The position numbers and the translations under genes were made by a program. From contig NZ_JAJTHI010000020.1 in NCBI RefSeq assembly GCF_021298855.1, positions 110,786 through 174,785 of the forward strand: 64,000 nt of DNA. The letters run 5' to 3'. The notes below the pieces were generated by a model that had not been told where the DNA came from, ran no database searches, and worked only from the letters and a program-made list of their open reading frames with translations. Positions within the stretch are counted from its first letter, which is position 1, and every line of letters starts with the position of its first letter. The DNA is from Gemmatimonas sp. (lineage in GTDB: Bacteria > Gemmatimonadota > Gemmatimonadetes > Gemmatimonadales > Gemmatimonadaceae). Positions 9,986 to 19,397 of the stretch are shown in pieces.

Positions 9986-11434
9986 TCAGTGGTGCGACGC
10001 CGTGGCGCGCAATCGTTCGAGTAGTTCGGGGCCAGTCCGGGTGATGTCGCCGGCCCCCATGGTGAGCACGACGTCTCCCTCACCGGCGAGGGCGTAAGCG
10101 TGTGCGGCGGCCTCCTGGCGCGGACCGCTCCAGCGCAGCACCCCCGACGTCATGCGCCCGCCGATCAGCGCCGAGGTGACCCCCGGTTCCGGGGTCTCGC
10201 GGGCACCGTAGATGTCGCACAACAGCACGGCATCGGCGGCGCTCAGTGCCGCCGCGAACTCCGCCTGGAGGTCTCGCGTGCGCGAATAGAGATGCGGTTG
10301 AAAGACGACGACGAGGCGGCGCGCCGGAAAGGCGTGGCGCGCGGCCGCGATGGTGGCCGCCACTTCCGTGGGATGGTGCGCATAGTCGTCGACGACGTCG
10401 ATGCCACGCTCGCGTCCGAGGCGCTGGAAACGGCGTTCGACCCCGCGAAACGCGGCGAGCCCCGGTGCCATGTCGCCAACCGTCGCCCCCAGCGACAACC
10501 CGGCGCCGATGGCCGCCAACGCGTTGCGGACATTGTGCAGCCCGGGCACGGCGAGTCGCACCGGCCCAAGTGCTTCCCCATCGAAGTGCACGACAAAGCG
10601 GGCGCCAGTGCCATCGAGCACGAGGTCGTGCGCCACGAGGCGCGCATCGCCCGCCTGCGGGGCCGGTGCGGTGCCAGGCAGCGTGGCCGAATACGCGATG
10701 ACGTCGCGACTGGTGGCCACCCGCAACGCCATCGCGCCCGCATCGTCGGCGCAGCGCACCAGCGCGCGCGCGGGCGTGAGAAACATCTCGAAGGCGCGGG
10801 TGATGTCGTCGAGATCGCGATAGATGTCGAGATGATCGGCCTCGACATTGAGCACGACGGCCACGTCCGGATGGAGGGCCAGGAACGAGCGATCGTACTC
10901 GTCGGCTTCCACCACGTAGGTGGAGCCACCCAGCCGGAGATTGCCTCCCCAGAGTCCCACCCGGCCGCCGACCACGCCAGTGGGATCACGACCGGCGCTC
11001 GCCAGTGCCTCGGTGGTCATGACCGTGGTGGTCGTCTTGCCGTGCGTACCGGCAATTCCCACCAGCGTCCCATCGCTGACCGCATCGGCCAGCGCTTCCG
11101 CTCGCCGCACCACGGCCAGACCGGCGGCCCGGGCGGCCTGCATTTCGGGGTGCGCCGCCGGAATGGCCGACGAGTACACGATGGCGCGCGCGGCGGCCAC
11201 CATGTGCACATCATGCGGCGCCACGGTGATTCCGTAGCGCGCGAGATCGGGGGCGCCGGCCGGGTTGGCATCGGTGCCCTGCACCGGTACGCCGCGGCGT
11301 GCGAGCAGTTCGGCCAGGGCGCTCATGCCCGCGCCGGCGATGCCGATGAAGTGCACCGGCCGCGGATCGGCCGCATCGAGCAGCAGCGCGCGCGTGGGTG
11401 CGTGGTGTCGCGAGTCGGGGGGCGGGGAGGACAT
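9986..11434 (-). CDS. murC: UDP-N-acetylmuramate--L-alanine ligase MurC
   Basis: MurC adds L-Ala to UDP-MurNAc, the first cytoplasmic peptide-stem step. The 482-residue product shows the N-terminal dinucleotide-like motif (HFIGIAGAGMSALAELL), the Mur ligase P-loop (GIAGTHGKTTT), the central-domain VVEADEYDRSF and the C-terminal YAHHPTEV motif specific for MurC. The ATG at 11434 was chosen because homology starts there; it has no good Shine-Dalgarno, and the frame stays open upstream into the 64-bp gap after murG. murB, often next to murC, is absent here. Confidence 0.96.
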   Translation of the reverse strand: MSSPPPDSRHHAPTRALLLDAADPRPVHFIGIAGAGMSALAELLARRGVPVQGTDANPAGAPDLARYGITVAPHDVHMVAAARAIVYSSAIPAAHPEMQAARAAGLAVVRRAEALADAVSDGTLVGIAGTHGKTTTTVMTTEALASAGRDPTGVVGGRVGLWGGNLRLGGSTYVVEADEYDRSFLALHPDVAVVLNVEADHLDIYRDLDDITRAFEMFLTPARALVRCADDAGAMALRVATSRDVIAYSATLPGTAPAPQAGDARLVAHDLVLDGTGARFVVHFDGEALGPVRLAVPGLHNVRNALAAIGAGLSLGATVGDMAPGLAAFRGVERRFQRLGRERGIDVVDDYAHHPTEVAATIAAARHAFPARRLVVVFQPHLYSRTRDLQAEFAAALSAADAVLLCDIYGARETPEPGVTSALIGGRMTSGVLRWSGPRQEAAAHAYALAGEGDVVLTMGAGDITRTGPELLERLRATASHH

Positions 11435-11498
11435 GCGGGAAATATGGCGGACTCGCCCGACGGCGCGTACTGCAGTCGAGCCGGTACCCGCTCGCCGA

Positions 11499-12608
11499 CT
11501 AGGCGGTGCGGCCGAGGAGACGCAGCAGGTCGCGCGCGATGGCGTTGGCAGCATCGGGGCGCGCGCGCCGCGCCGCCGCGCGCTGCATGGCGTGCATCCG
11601 CACCGGGTCGTCGCGCAGTTCGCACACGGCGCGATCAAGCTGCTCCGCCGTCAGTTCCGATTGGGGCAGGTGAATGGCTGCGCCCGCTTCCGCCGTGGCG
11701 CGCGCATTGTGCGTCTGGTGATCCTGTGCCGCCGTGGGAAGTGGAACGAGTACTGGTGGAATGCCCCACGCGCACAGCTCCGCAATGGACATGGCACCGG
11801 CCCGCGAGACCGCCATGTCGGCTGCGGCATACGCCTCCGCGATGGGTGCCAGATACGGGCGAACGCGTACCAGCGGCCCTTCGTACTCTGCATATGCCGC
11901 CGCCTGCTGCCTGCCCGTGGCCCAAATGAGTCCGAGGCCGGTCGGGAGCCCGCGCCGTACCCACGCCGCCACCGTTTCGTTGATTGCGCGCGCACCCTGG
12001 CTGCCCCCCACCACCAGCACCACGAATGCGGCCTCCTGCAGCCCCCACGCGCGCCGTGCCTCCGCCTGCGCCAGGCGTGGCACCGGCGGTGGTTCGATGG
12101 GGCAGCCAAAGGCGTGGATGGTCGCGCCGGCAGCGGGCGAAAGGCGGGCGGCGGCTTCGGGAAAGCCGAGATAGAGGGCACGGGCGCCGCCGGCAAAGGC
12201 GCGCGTGGTGAGGCCAGGATGACTGTCGGGCTCGTGGAGCACGGTGGGCACACCGTGGCCGCGTCCCCAGGCAAGTGCCACTCCCGCCGCGTAGCCGCCC
12301 GTCCCCACGATCGCGGCCGGCCGCTGCTCGCGCGCCAGTGCACCGAGCCCACGCCACGCCGAAACCGCGCCGGCGAGCGTCCGCCAATTCTGCCACGGCC
12401 GCTGCCGGTAGAGCGGGTGCAGATCGAGCAACGTGTACGGGAACCCCGCCGTGGGCAACACGTCGCGCTCGACCCCGCGCTGAGCGCCGATGAAGTGCGG
12501 GTGCACCGCGGGGTCGAGTCGCACGAGGGCCCGGGCAATGGCCAGACCGGGATAGAGATGGCCGCCGGTGCCGCCGCCGGCGAACAGTACACGGGTGCTC
12601 ACGGGCAT
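11499..12608 (-). CDS. murG: Undecaprenyldiphospho-muramoylpentapeptide N-acetylglucosaminyltransferase MurG
   Basis: MurG transfers GlcNAc onto lipid I to make lipid II at the inner membrane face. The 369-residue protein begins with the GT-B glycine loop (VLFAGGGTGGHLYPGLA). It has the acceptor-domain motif GTGGYAAGVALAWG and a C-terminal donor domain containing VVGGSQGARAIN and SRAGAMSIAELCAWG. The ATG at 12608 is 19 bp after the ftsW stop; a GTG two codons later is possible. Confidence 0.96.
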   Translation of the reverse strand: MPVSTRVLFAGGGTGGHLYPGLAIARALVRLDPAVHPHFIGAQRGVERDVLPTAGFPYTLLDLHPLYRQRPWQNWRTLAGAVSAWRGLGALAREQRPAAIVGTGGYAAGVALAWGRGHGVPTVLHEPDSHPGLTTRAFAGGARALYLGFPEAAARLSPAAGATIHAFGCPIEPPPVPRLAQAEARRAWGLQEAAFVVLVVGGSQGARAINETVAAWVRRGLPTGLGLIWATGRQQAAAYAEYEGPLVRVRPYLAPIAEAYAAADMAVSRAGAMSIAELCAWGIPPVLVPLPTAAQDHQTHNARATAEAGAAIHLPQSELTAEQLDRAVCELRDDPVRMHAMQRAAARRARPDAANAIARDLLRLLGRTA

Positions 12609-12627
12609 GCACTCACGGCAACGCCCC

Positions 12628-13863
12628 TCACGTACGCGGCGCCACCAGCGGATCGGTGGCCGATACGCCGTACACCCGCTCCCGCTCACTGCCGATGTTC
12701 ACGAGAATGCCGGTCATGGCGAGGGTGAGCACGAGATTGGAGCGCCCGTAGCTCACGAACGGCAGCGTGAGGCCGGTGTTGGGCAGCAGGCCGATCACGA
12801 CGCCGAGATGGATGAACGCGGTAAACACGGTGGTGAAGGTGAGCCCCACCGCCACGAGGGTGAGAAACGGAGATCGGGCGTTTCTGGCAATGCGAAAGCC
12901 GAACCACCCGTAGAGGGCGAACAGCACCGTGATGCCCGCCAGGCCCACGAACCCGAATTCCTCGCCCACGACGGATCCGATGAAATCGCTCTGCGCGAGG
13001 GGAAGCCATCCCCGCTGCTGGTTGCCCTGTCCGAAGCCCACCCCCAGCAGCCCACCGGAGCCAACCGCGACAAAGGACTGGTATTGCTGATCCCCCGTGG
13101 GACTCTTGCGTTCGCTCGACGCCTGCTCCCCTTCCATGAAGCTGCGAATGCGCTCCCGCACGTAGGAGCTCTGCGACAGCTGGAAGGTGACGAGCGCGAG
13201 GCCGAGCGCGCCGAACATCACGAAATGCGCAATGCGCGCCCCACCCACGAACAGCAGCACGGCGGTGAGCAGGCAGAACATCATGGCCACCGAGTAGTCG
13301 GGCTCGAGAATGGCCAGCACACTGAGGGTGCCGATCACGACGGCGAAGGGCATGAGCCCCTTGCCGACGCGCCGTACGACCTCGCCCTTCTTGGCCAGCA
13401 GCATGGGGGTCCACACGAGGATCGCAAACTTGGCGAACTCGGAGGGCTGCAGGGATCCGCCGAAGAGATGGCGCCGCGAGCCGTTCACCTTCCCCGTGAA
13501 CAGCACGGCGATCATGAGCAGGATACTGAGCAGCATGAGCGGCCAGGCCAACTGTCGCCATCGTTCGGCATCGATCTTGGCCAGCACGGCAAAGGCCACG
13601 ATTCCCACGAGCGCGCCGGTGGCCTGCCGCAGCACGTAATGGTGGCCGGGCTGATCCTTGGCGACGGCCACGAGGGCGCTCGCACTGAAGAGGACCGCCA
13701 GTCCCACACTGAGCAGGATGGCGGTCACGAGCACGAGGGCGCGCCCCTCGAGCGACATGCGCCACCGTTCGCGCGTCCCCGCCAGCGCCGAGGCGCGCGC
13801 GGCACTCCCGCCGCCCCCGCCGACCGCGTCAGCCGGGTCGAATGTCGCGCCGAGGCCGGTCAT
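12628..13863 (-). CDS. ftsW: Septal peptidoglycan glycosyltransferase FtsW (SEDS family)
   Basis: The 411-residue polytopic membrane protein has the SEDS signatures: GSRRHLFGGSLQPSEFAK in the middle and the C-terminal NTGLTLPFVSYGRSNL. SEDS proteins polymerise lipid II together with a class B PBP, here FtsI from the same cluster. It has about ten hydrophobic helices and a 36-residue Gly/Ala-rich N-terminal tail before the first. The start ATG overlaps the murD stop by ATGA. RodA would have a very similar sequence, but the dcw context favours FtsW. Confidence 0.95.
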   Translation of the reverse strand: MTGLGATFDPADAVGGGGGSAARASALAGTRERWRMSLEGRALVLVTAILLSVGLAVLFSASALVAVAKDQPGHHYVLRQATGALVGIVAFAVLAKIDAERWRQLAWPLMLLSILLMIAVLFTGKVNGSRRHLFGGSLQPSEFAKFAILVWTPMLLAKKGEVVRRVGKGLMPFAVVIGTLSVLAILEPDYSVAMMFCLLTAVLLFVGGARIAHFVMFGALGLALVTFQLSQSSYVRERIRSFMEGEQASSERKSPTGDQQYQSFVAVGSGGLLGVGFGQGNQQRGWLPLAQSDFIGSVVGEEFGFVGLAGITVLFALYGWFGFRIARNARSPFLTLVAVGLTFTTVFTAFIHLGVVIGLLPNTGLTLPFVSYGRSNLVLTLAMTGILVNIGSERERVYGVSATDPLVAPRT

Positions 13864-15287
13864 GCGATGCCCTGCGCCAGTCGTGCGAACTCCTGTCCGC
13901 GCTCCTCGTAGTTGCGGAACATGTCGTAGCTCGAGCAGGCGGGTGACAGCAGGATGACATCACCGGCCTGCGCGGCCCCGCGCGCCACGCGCAGCACCGA
14001 TTCGAAGTCGGTGCCGGCGGGCAGCAGGTGCACCGGAACCTGCCCCTCGAGCGGCCCCGCGAGGTCGGCCGCGATCTGCGGCCCGGCCTCGCCGTACGCC
14101 ACGACGGCGCGCGCGATTCGGCGCAGCTCCGGTGCCAGCGTGGTGTAGGGTTCGCCCTTGTGACGACCACCGAGCAACAGCACGGTGGGACGTGTCATGC
14201 CGGCCACGGCCACCTGGGTGGAGGCGACGTTGGTGGCCTTGGAGTCGTTGATCCAGCGGATGCCCGCATAGTCCCCCACGGGTTCCAGCCGGTGCGCGAG
14301 CGCCCGGAACTCGCGGAGCGCACGCGCGAGCGTGGCCCGCGCCGCCGGTGTGCGGTGAGACTCGTCGGCCACCATGACGGCGAGCAGCGCCGCCAGGGCG
14401 TTGGCCACGTTGTGATCCCCCGCGAGCGCCAGGTCGTCGCGCTTCAGGAGAGGGGCCCCCATGACGTGCAGCTCATTGCGCTCGCGATCGAGCCAGGCAT
14501 CCACATCGCAGCGCTGCGTCGAGAAGTGGTACCACTGGCCCGGCACCCCGCGCACGAGCTGGTGCACGTCGGTGTTGTCGGCGGTGGTGACCCAGCGGGA
14601 TGCCATCGTGGCGTTGGCGAACAGCCGCTTCTTGTCGGCGTAATACGTGTGCACGCTGTCGTAGCGATCGAGATGATCGGGACTGAGCGTGGTGAGCACG
14701 CCAACGTCGGGGAGGAGGCCGGGCGTATCGTGCAGCTGGAAGCTGGAGATCTCGAGCGCGGCCCACGCTGGCGGATGCTCCCGCTGCGCCAGTTCGGACA
14801 CGGGCGTGCCGATATTGCCGACCTCGGGGGCGTCATGCCCGAGCGCGCGCAGCAGATGCCCCACCATCGCGGTGGTGGTCGTCTTGCCGTTCGTGCCGGT
14901 GGTGGCGATGTAGCGCAGCGCGGGGGTGAGACGCAGCGCCACCTCCACCTCGCTCACGACGGGGATGCCGGCGGCCAGCGCGGTGCGCAGCGGCGGCGCC
15001 GACGGGGGTACGCCAGGGCTCACCACCAGGACGGCGGCGTGCGCCACGCGCTCGAGGTTGTGCTGGCCCACGTCCACACTGGCGCCCTCGCGTTCGAGCA
15101 GTGCCGCCGCCTCGCGCAGCGCCGGGGTGCTCCCCGCATCGGACGCATACACCGACACGCCCGCCTTGCGCAGCAGGCGCGCCACCGCGACCCCGCTGCG
15201 GCCAAGACCAATGATGGCGAACTCGCCAGTGCGCTCGGCGAGGCGCCGAGCCACCAATGCGGCGACTTCCTGGGGAGTGTTCGACAT
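13860..15287 (-). CDS. murD: UDP-N-acetylmuramoylalanine--D-glutamate ligase MurD
   Basis: MurD adds D-Glu to UDP-MurNAc-L-Ala. The 475-residue product has an N-terminal nucleotide-binding fold (AIIGLGRSGVAVARLL), the ligase P-loop (TTGTNGKTTT), the central ALEISSFQLHD motif characteristic of MurD, and the C-terminal INDSKATN and LLGGRHKGEP motifs. The ATG has GGAG 5 nt upstream and follows mraY by 10 bp. Confidence 0.97.
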   Translation of the reverse strand: MSNTPQEVAALVARRLAERTGEFAIIGLGRSGVAVARLLRKAGVSVYASDAGSTPALREAAALLEREGASVDVGQHNLERVAHAAVLVVSPGVPPSAPPLRTALAAGIPVVSEVEVALRLTPALRYIATTGTNGKTTTTAMVGHLLRALGHDAPEVGNIGTPVSELAQREHPPAWAALEISSFQLHDTPGLLPDVGVLTTLSPDHLDRYDSVHTYYADKKRLFANATMASRWVTTADNTDVHQLVRGVPGQWYHFSTQRCDVDAWLDRERNELHVMGAPLLKRDDLALAGDHNVANALAALLAVMVADESHRTPAARATLARALREFRALAHRLEPVGDYAGIRWINDSKATNVASTQVAVAGMTRPTVLLLGGRHKGEPYTTLAPELRRIARAVVAYGEAGPQIAADLAGPLEGQVPVHLLPAGTDFESVLRVARGAAQAGDVILLSPACSSYDMFRNYEERGQEFARLAQGIA

Positions 15288-15297
15288 GGCGTCTCCG

Positions 15298-16440
15298 TCA
15301 GCGCAGCTTGAGGGTGCTGAGCGCGAGGATGGCGCACAGGATGCCGATGATCCAGAAGCGGATCACCACCTGTGTTTCCGGCCATCCCTTCATCTCGAAA
15401 TGATGGTGCAAGGGGGCGCGAAGAAACACGCGATGCTTCTGCGCGTACTCGAGGCCGTACTTCCTGCGGCGATACTTGAACATGGTCCGTTGCAGAATCA
15501 CCGACACCGTCTCGGCGACGAACACCGCGCCCACGAAGAGCAGCAGGAACTCGCTCTTGAGCAGAATGGCGATCGCTCCCACGGCACCGCCCAGGGCGAG
15601 CGACCCGGTGTCACCCATGAACACCTGGGCCGGGTGCGCATTGTACCACAGGAAGCCGATGCACGCGCCCACGACCGCCGCGCAGAACACCGTGAGCTCA
15701 CCGGCGCCGCTCAGGTAGAACACCTGCAGATACCCGCTGGTATCCACGCGGCCAAGCACGTAGGCGAAGAGGCCGAGCGTGAGGACGGCGATGGCCACCA
15801 GACCGGACGACAGTCCATCGAGACCGTCGGTGAGATTCACGGCGTTGCTCACGCCGGTGAGAATGAAGGTGACCCACGGGATGTACAGCCACGCCGCCCA
15901 GCTCACCGCCGGTACGACCAGGATGTACTTGAAGAACGGCAGCGTGGTGCTCGCCCCGGGCAGTGTGGAGATGGGATCGAGCAGCAGATACGCGCCGAGC
16001 CCCAAACCACAGATCACCTGCCCCGCGAGCTTGTAGCGCTCAACCAGCCCTTCGTTCTTCTTGCCCTCGCGCTTCTGCTTGAGCTTGAGGTAGTCGTCGA
16101 GAAAACCGATGCCCCCCATCCAGGCCGTGACGGCCACGGCGAGCACCACATACCGATTGTCGAGCCGCGCCCACAGCAGCACCGGCAGGAACGTCGCGAC
16201 GAGGATGATGAAGCCCCCCATCGTGGGTGTGGTGCCCTTGCCGGCGTGCGTGTCGGGAGTGCCCGCGCGCACCACCTGATGCACCGCCATGTCGCGCAAG
16301 CGGCGAATGATGGCTGGCCCGAAAAGGAAACACACCAGCAGCGCCGTGACGAAGGCGGCGCCGGCGCGGACGGTGATGTAGTTGAGCAGGTTCAGCACGC
16401 TGACATCACGTGCGAGCGGTTGCAGCAGGAAGTAGAGCAC
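15298..16440 (-). CDS. mraY: Phospho-N-acetylmuramoyl-pentapeptide transferase MraY
   Basis: MraY attaches phospho-MurNAc-pentapeptide to undecaprenyl phosphate, making lipid I. The 380-residue integral membrane protein shows GKGTTPTMGGF, the Asp pair in GFLDDYLKL, NLTDGLDGLSSG and the HHHFEMKGW loop near the C-terminus, all diagnostic for MraY. The start is GTG, 9 bp after the murF stop, without a strong Shine-Dalgarno. Confidence 0.97.
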   Translation of the reverse strand: MLYFLLQPLARDVSVLNLLNYITVRAGAAFVTALLVCFLFGPAIIRRLRDMAVHQVVRAGTPDTHAGKGTTPTMGGFIILVATFLPVLLWARLDNRYVVLAVAVTAWMGGIGFLDDYLKLKQKREGKKNEGLVERYKLAGQVICGLGLGAYLLLDPISTLPGASTTLPFFKYILVVPAVSWAAWLYIPWVTFILTGVSNAVNLTDGLDGLSSGLVAIAVLTLGLFAYVLGRVDTSGYLQVFYLSGAGELTVFCAAVVGACIGFLWYNAHPAQVFMGDTGSLALGGAVGAIAILLKSEFLLLFVGAVFVAETVSVILQRTMFKYRRRKYGLEYAQKHRVFLRAPLHHHFEMKGWPETQVVIRFWIIGILCAILALSTLKLR

Positions 16441-16449
16441 GCTGGATGG

Positions 16450-17859
16450 TTACGCGGTGGCCCAGGCCGTGATGGCCGGAACGAGCTGTTCGAGTCGCAT
16501 GCCGCGCGATGCCTTGAGCAGGATGACGGCGCGCCGATCGAGTCGCGGCTCGAGCTGCGCCCACAGGGTATCGAGGTCGGTACTGGTGACCACGCGAGGA
16601 TTGCCGGGCGCCAGCGCCTCGAGGGCGTCGGCAAACGCGCCCACGCCCACGACCAGTTCGGCCGGGGAGTCGAGCGCAAATCGCGCGATGTCGCGATGCA
16701 GCTGCGCGGCGCCGGCGCCGAGTTCGCGCATGCTGCCCAGAATCATCACGCGCTGCCGTCCCTGCCCCACATCGCCGAGCAGCGTGATGGCGGCGCGCAT
16801 CGACGCCGGGTTGGCGTTGTACGCGTCGTTGAGCAGGATGGCGTCTCCCACCGGCTCCCACGTGCCCCGCATCCCCGGCACCGGCATCTCGGCCAGTCCC
16901 GCAGCGGCATCGGTCAGCGGCACTCCGCAGGCGCGCGCGGTCGCGATGGCCAGCATGGCGTTGGCGGCCTGGTGCGCACCGCGCACCGTGAGCGCGAAGC
17001 GCGTCCCGTCCACCTCGAGCCACGGGCGTCCCTCCGCATCCAGCCCCCAGGCCTCCGGCACCTGCCCGCTCCCCGTGAGTCCCGCCGCGATCACCGCCTG
17101 CGCCCGCGTGTGCGCCAGCGGCAGCACCTCCGGGTGCGCGGCAGGCACCACGGCGAGGGTCACACCGTGGAAGATGTCGCACTCCTCGCGCAGCACGCCC
17201 GCGAGATCGCCAAGCCCCTCGAGATGCTCCTCGCCGATGCTCGTGAGCACGGCCACGTCGGGGCCGGCGATCGCGCGCAGCGCGGTCACCTCGCCCGGCG
17301 CGCTGGTGCCCACCTCCACCACCGCCACATCCGCCTCGCTGGGAATGCCGAGCAGCGTGAGTGGCACCCCCACGGCGTTGTTGAGGTTGCCCGGTGTGGC
17401 GTACACGTGCAGCGTGCGTCCGAGCGCGGCCTTGAGCAGCTCCTTGGTGCTCGTCTTGCCGTTGGAGCCGGCCACGGCGATGACCGTGCGCCCCCACGCC
17501 TTGCGCCACGCGGTGGCCAGCTGCCCAAGGGCCACGAGCGTGTCGGGGACCACGTACGTGGGTACCCCGAGGCCCACCGCCCGGGAGGCATCGCTCACCA
17601 CGAACGCCGCCGCGCCGGCGGCCTTCGCCGCGGCGAGGAAATCGTGCGCGTCGAACCGATCGCCACGCAGCGCCACGAACAGGTCACCACGCGCGATCTG
17701 TCGGGTATCGGTGGAGATACCGGCCAGCGCATTCGGCATGGCGGGCCCGGTGCCGAGCGCCTGCGCCACGCGTTCGAACGTCCAGTAGGGGTGGGCGCGA
17801 TCGGGGGCAAGCGCCGGCACGGCATCGAACGCGGTGCCGGCCGTGGTGAAGGGGCTCAC
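16450..17859 (-). CDS. murF: UDP-N-acetylmuramoyl-tripeptide--D-alanyl-D-alanine ligase MurF
   Basis: MurF adds D-Ala-D-Ala to complete the muramoyl pentapeptide. The 469-residue protein has the N-terminal STDTRQIARGDLFVAL motif, the P-loop (AVAGSNGKTSTKELL), the central GTSAPGEVTAL, and LLNDAYNANPASM in the C-terminal half, the usual MurF pattern. It starts with a GTG overlapping the murE stop (GTGA). Confidence 0.96.
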   Translation of the reverse strand: MSPFTTAGTAFDAVPALAPDRAHPYWTFERVAQALGTGPAMPNALAGISTDTRQIARGDLFVALRGDRFDAHDFLAAAKAAGAAAFVVSDASRAVGLGVPTYVVPDTLVALGQLATAWRKAWGRTVIAVAGSNGKTSTKELLKAALGRTLHVYATPGNLNNAVGVPLTLLGIPSEADVAVVEVGTSAPGEVTALRAIAGPDVAVLTSIGEEHLEGLGDLAGVLREECDIFHGVTLAVVPAAHPEVLPLAHTRAQAVIAAGLTGSGQVPEAWGLDAEGRPWLEVDGTRFALTVRGAHQAANAMLAIATARACGVPLTDAAAGLAEMPVPGMRGTWEPVGDAILLNDAYNANPASMRAAITLLGDVGQGRQRVMILGSMRELGAGAAQLHRDIARFALDSPAELVVGVGAFADALEALAPGNPRVVTSTDLDTLWAQLEPRLDRRAVILLKASRGMRLEQLVPAITAWATA

Positions 17860-19397
17860 GTCGAACTCCCGGTGGAAGGCTCGGGGAGCTGCAGGTCACG
17901 CGCGAGCTCGTTCACGATGACGCTCTCATCGAAAGGATACGTGGTGGTGCCGCGGATCTGGTACGTCTCGTGCCCCTTGCCGGCCAGCACGATCACATCG
18001 TGCGGTCCGGCGATGCGCAGCGCGTGCGCGATGGCCTCACGACGGTCGGTGATGCGCGCCCGGGTGCCGTGCGACATACCGGCCGCGATGTCATCGAGGA
18101 TGCGTTCGGGGTCTTCCGTGCGCGGATTGTCGCTGGTGACCACGGCCACATCCGCGAGCTCCTCGGCGATGCGGCCCATTTCGGGGCGCTTGCCGCGGTC
18201 GCGATCACCGCCGCAGCCGAACACGACGATGAGCCGGCTCGCGCGGTCGACGCTCTCCCGCGTAAAGGGACGTACCGCACGCAGGGCGCGATCGAGGGCA
18301 TCGGGCGTGTGCGCGTAATCGCGCAGCACCGTGGGCGACGTGCGCAGCAGCTCGAGTCGTCCGGGCACCTGCGGCGCCGACGACAGCCGCTCGGCCACCC
18401 GGGCGACCGGTGCGCCCACCGCCAGCGCCGCGGCGGCTGCCCCGAGGGCGTTGGCAATGTTGAAGTCACCGATAAGGGGCAGCGATACCGGATGCGCGCC
18501 CGTGGGGGTGACGAGCAGGAAGCGGCTGCCACCCGCGTGGTACCGGATATCGCGCGCCGTGACGTCGGCGCCGGGATCGTGTACGCTGAAGGTGACGGCC
18601 CGCGGGGCACTGGTGATCCCCCGCCACGACGGGTCGTCGATGTTGAACGCCGCCACGCCATCGGCCGACAGCAGCCCCACGAGGCGCAGCTTGGCGGCGC
18701 GGTAGGCCTCCATGGTGCCGTGATAATCGAGGTGATCGCGCGTGAGGTTGGTGAAGACGGCGGCGGCGAAGGCGAGGCCATCGACCCGACGCTGATCGAG
18801 GGCATGCGAAGACGTCTCCATGGCCACCGCGCGGATGCCGCGGTCGACCAGCGCCCGCAGCACGCGCTGCAGCTCGACAGGCCCGGGCGTGGTGAGCCCC
18901 TGCCCGCCCGGCATGCTCTCGCCACGCGAGCCCAGCAGCACGCCCAACGTGCCAATGGAAGCGGCGGGCTGGTGCGGGTCATCGAGCAGATGGCGCAGCA
19001 GGCCCACGGTGGTGGTCTTGCCGTTCGTTCCGGTCACGCCCACCAGTGTGAGGGCGCGCGCCGGAAATCCGTGGAAGGCGGCCGCCGCGAGCGCCGCGGC
19101 ACGACGTCCATCGCGCACGATGAGGGCCGGAAGGGACACGGCGGCAGCGGCCGCCGCATCTTCGGCGAGCGCCAGCGTGGCCCCCGCCGCCTGCGCGGCG
19201 GCCAACCAGGCGTGCCCGTCCTGCGCCGCCCCGCGTACGGCCACAAAGGCTGCACCGGGTGTTACCCGCCGACTGTCGTCGACCAGGTCGTGCAGCACCT
19301 CGGGGAGCAGCGGCGACGTGCCGACCAGCAGCCCGGCCTCCCGCAGCGTGTCGACCAGCAGCGCCACCGGCACGGCCGGCGGACGGGAAGCAGTCAT
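17856..19397 (-). CDS. murE: UDP-N-acetylmuramoyl-tripeptide synthetase MurE (probable meso-DAP type)
   Basis: MurE adds the third stem residue. The 513-residue product has VDDSRRVTPGAAFVAVRG, the P-loop (GVTGTNGKTTT), METSSHALDQRRVDG, FTNLTRDHLDYHG and the C-terminal DNPR motif (TSDNPRTEDPE). DNPR marks meso-diaminopimelate-adding enzymes, so the wall is expected to contain meso-DAP. It overlaps ftsI upstream and murF downstream by four bases each. Confidence 0.96.
   Translation of the reverse strand: MTASRPPAVPVALLVDTLREAGLLVGTSPLLPEVLHDLVDDSRRVTPGAAFVAVRGAAQDGHAWLAAAQAAGATLALAEDAAAAAAVSLPALIVRDGRRAAALAAAAFHGFPARALTLVGVTGTNGKTTTVGLLRHLLDDPHQPAASIGTLGVLLGSRGESMPGGQGLTTPGPVELQRVLRALVDRGIRAVAMETSSHALDQRRVDGLAFAAAVFTNLTRDHLDYHGTMEAYRAAKLRLVGLLSADGVAAFNIDDPSWRGITSAPRAVTFSVHDPGADVTARDIRYHAGGSRFLLVTPTGAHPVSLPLIGDFNIANALGAAAAALAVGAPVARVAERLSSAPQVPGRLELLRTSPTVLRDYAHTPDALDRALRAVRPFTRESVDRASRLIVVFGCGGDRDRGKRPEMGRIAEELADVAVVTSDNPRTEDPERILDDIAAGMSHGTRARITDRREAIAHALRIAGPHDVIVLAGKGHETYQIRGTTTYPFDESVIVNELARDLQLPEPSTGSST

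Noticed and set aside
14926..18318. A plus-strand frame of more than 1100 codons across murD-mraY-murF-murE
   Set aside because: It is antisense to four well-supported genes, rich in His/Arg/Gly low-complexity typical of shadow frames, and has no domain.
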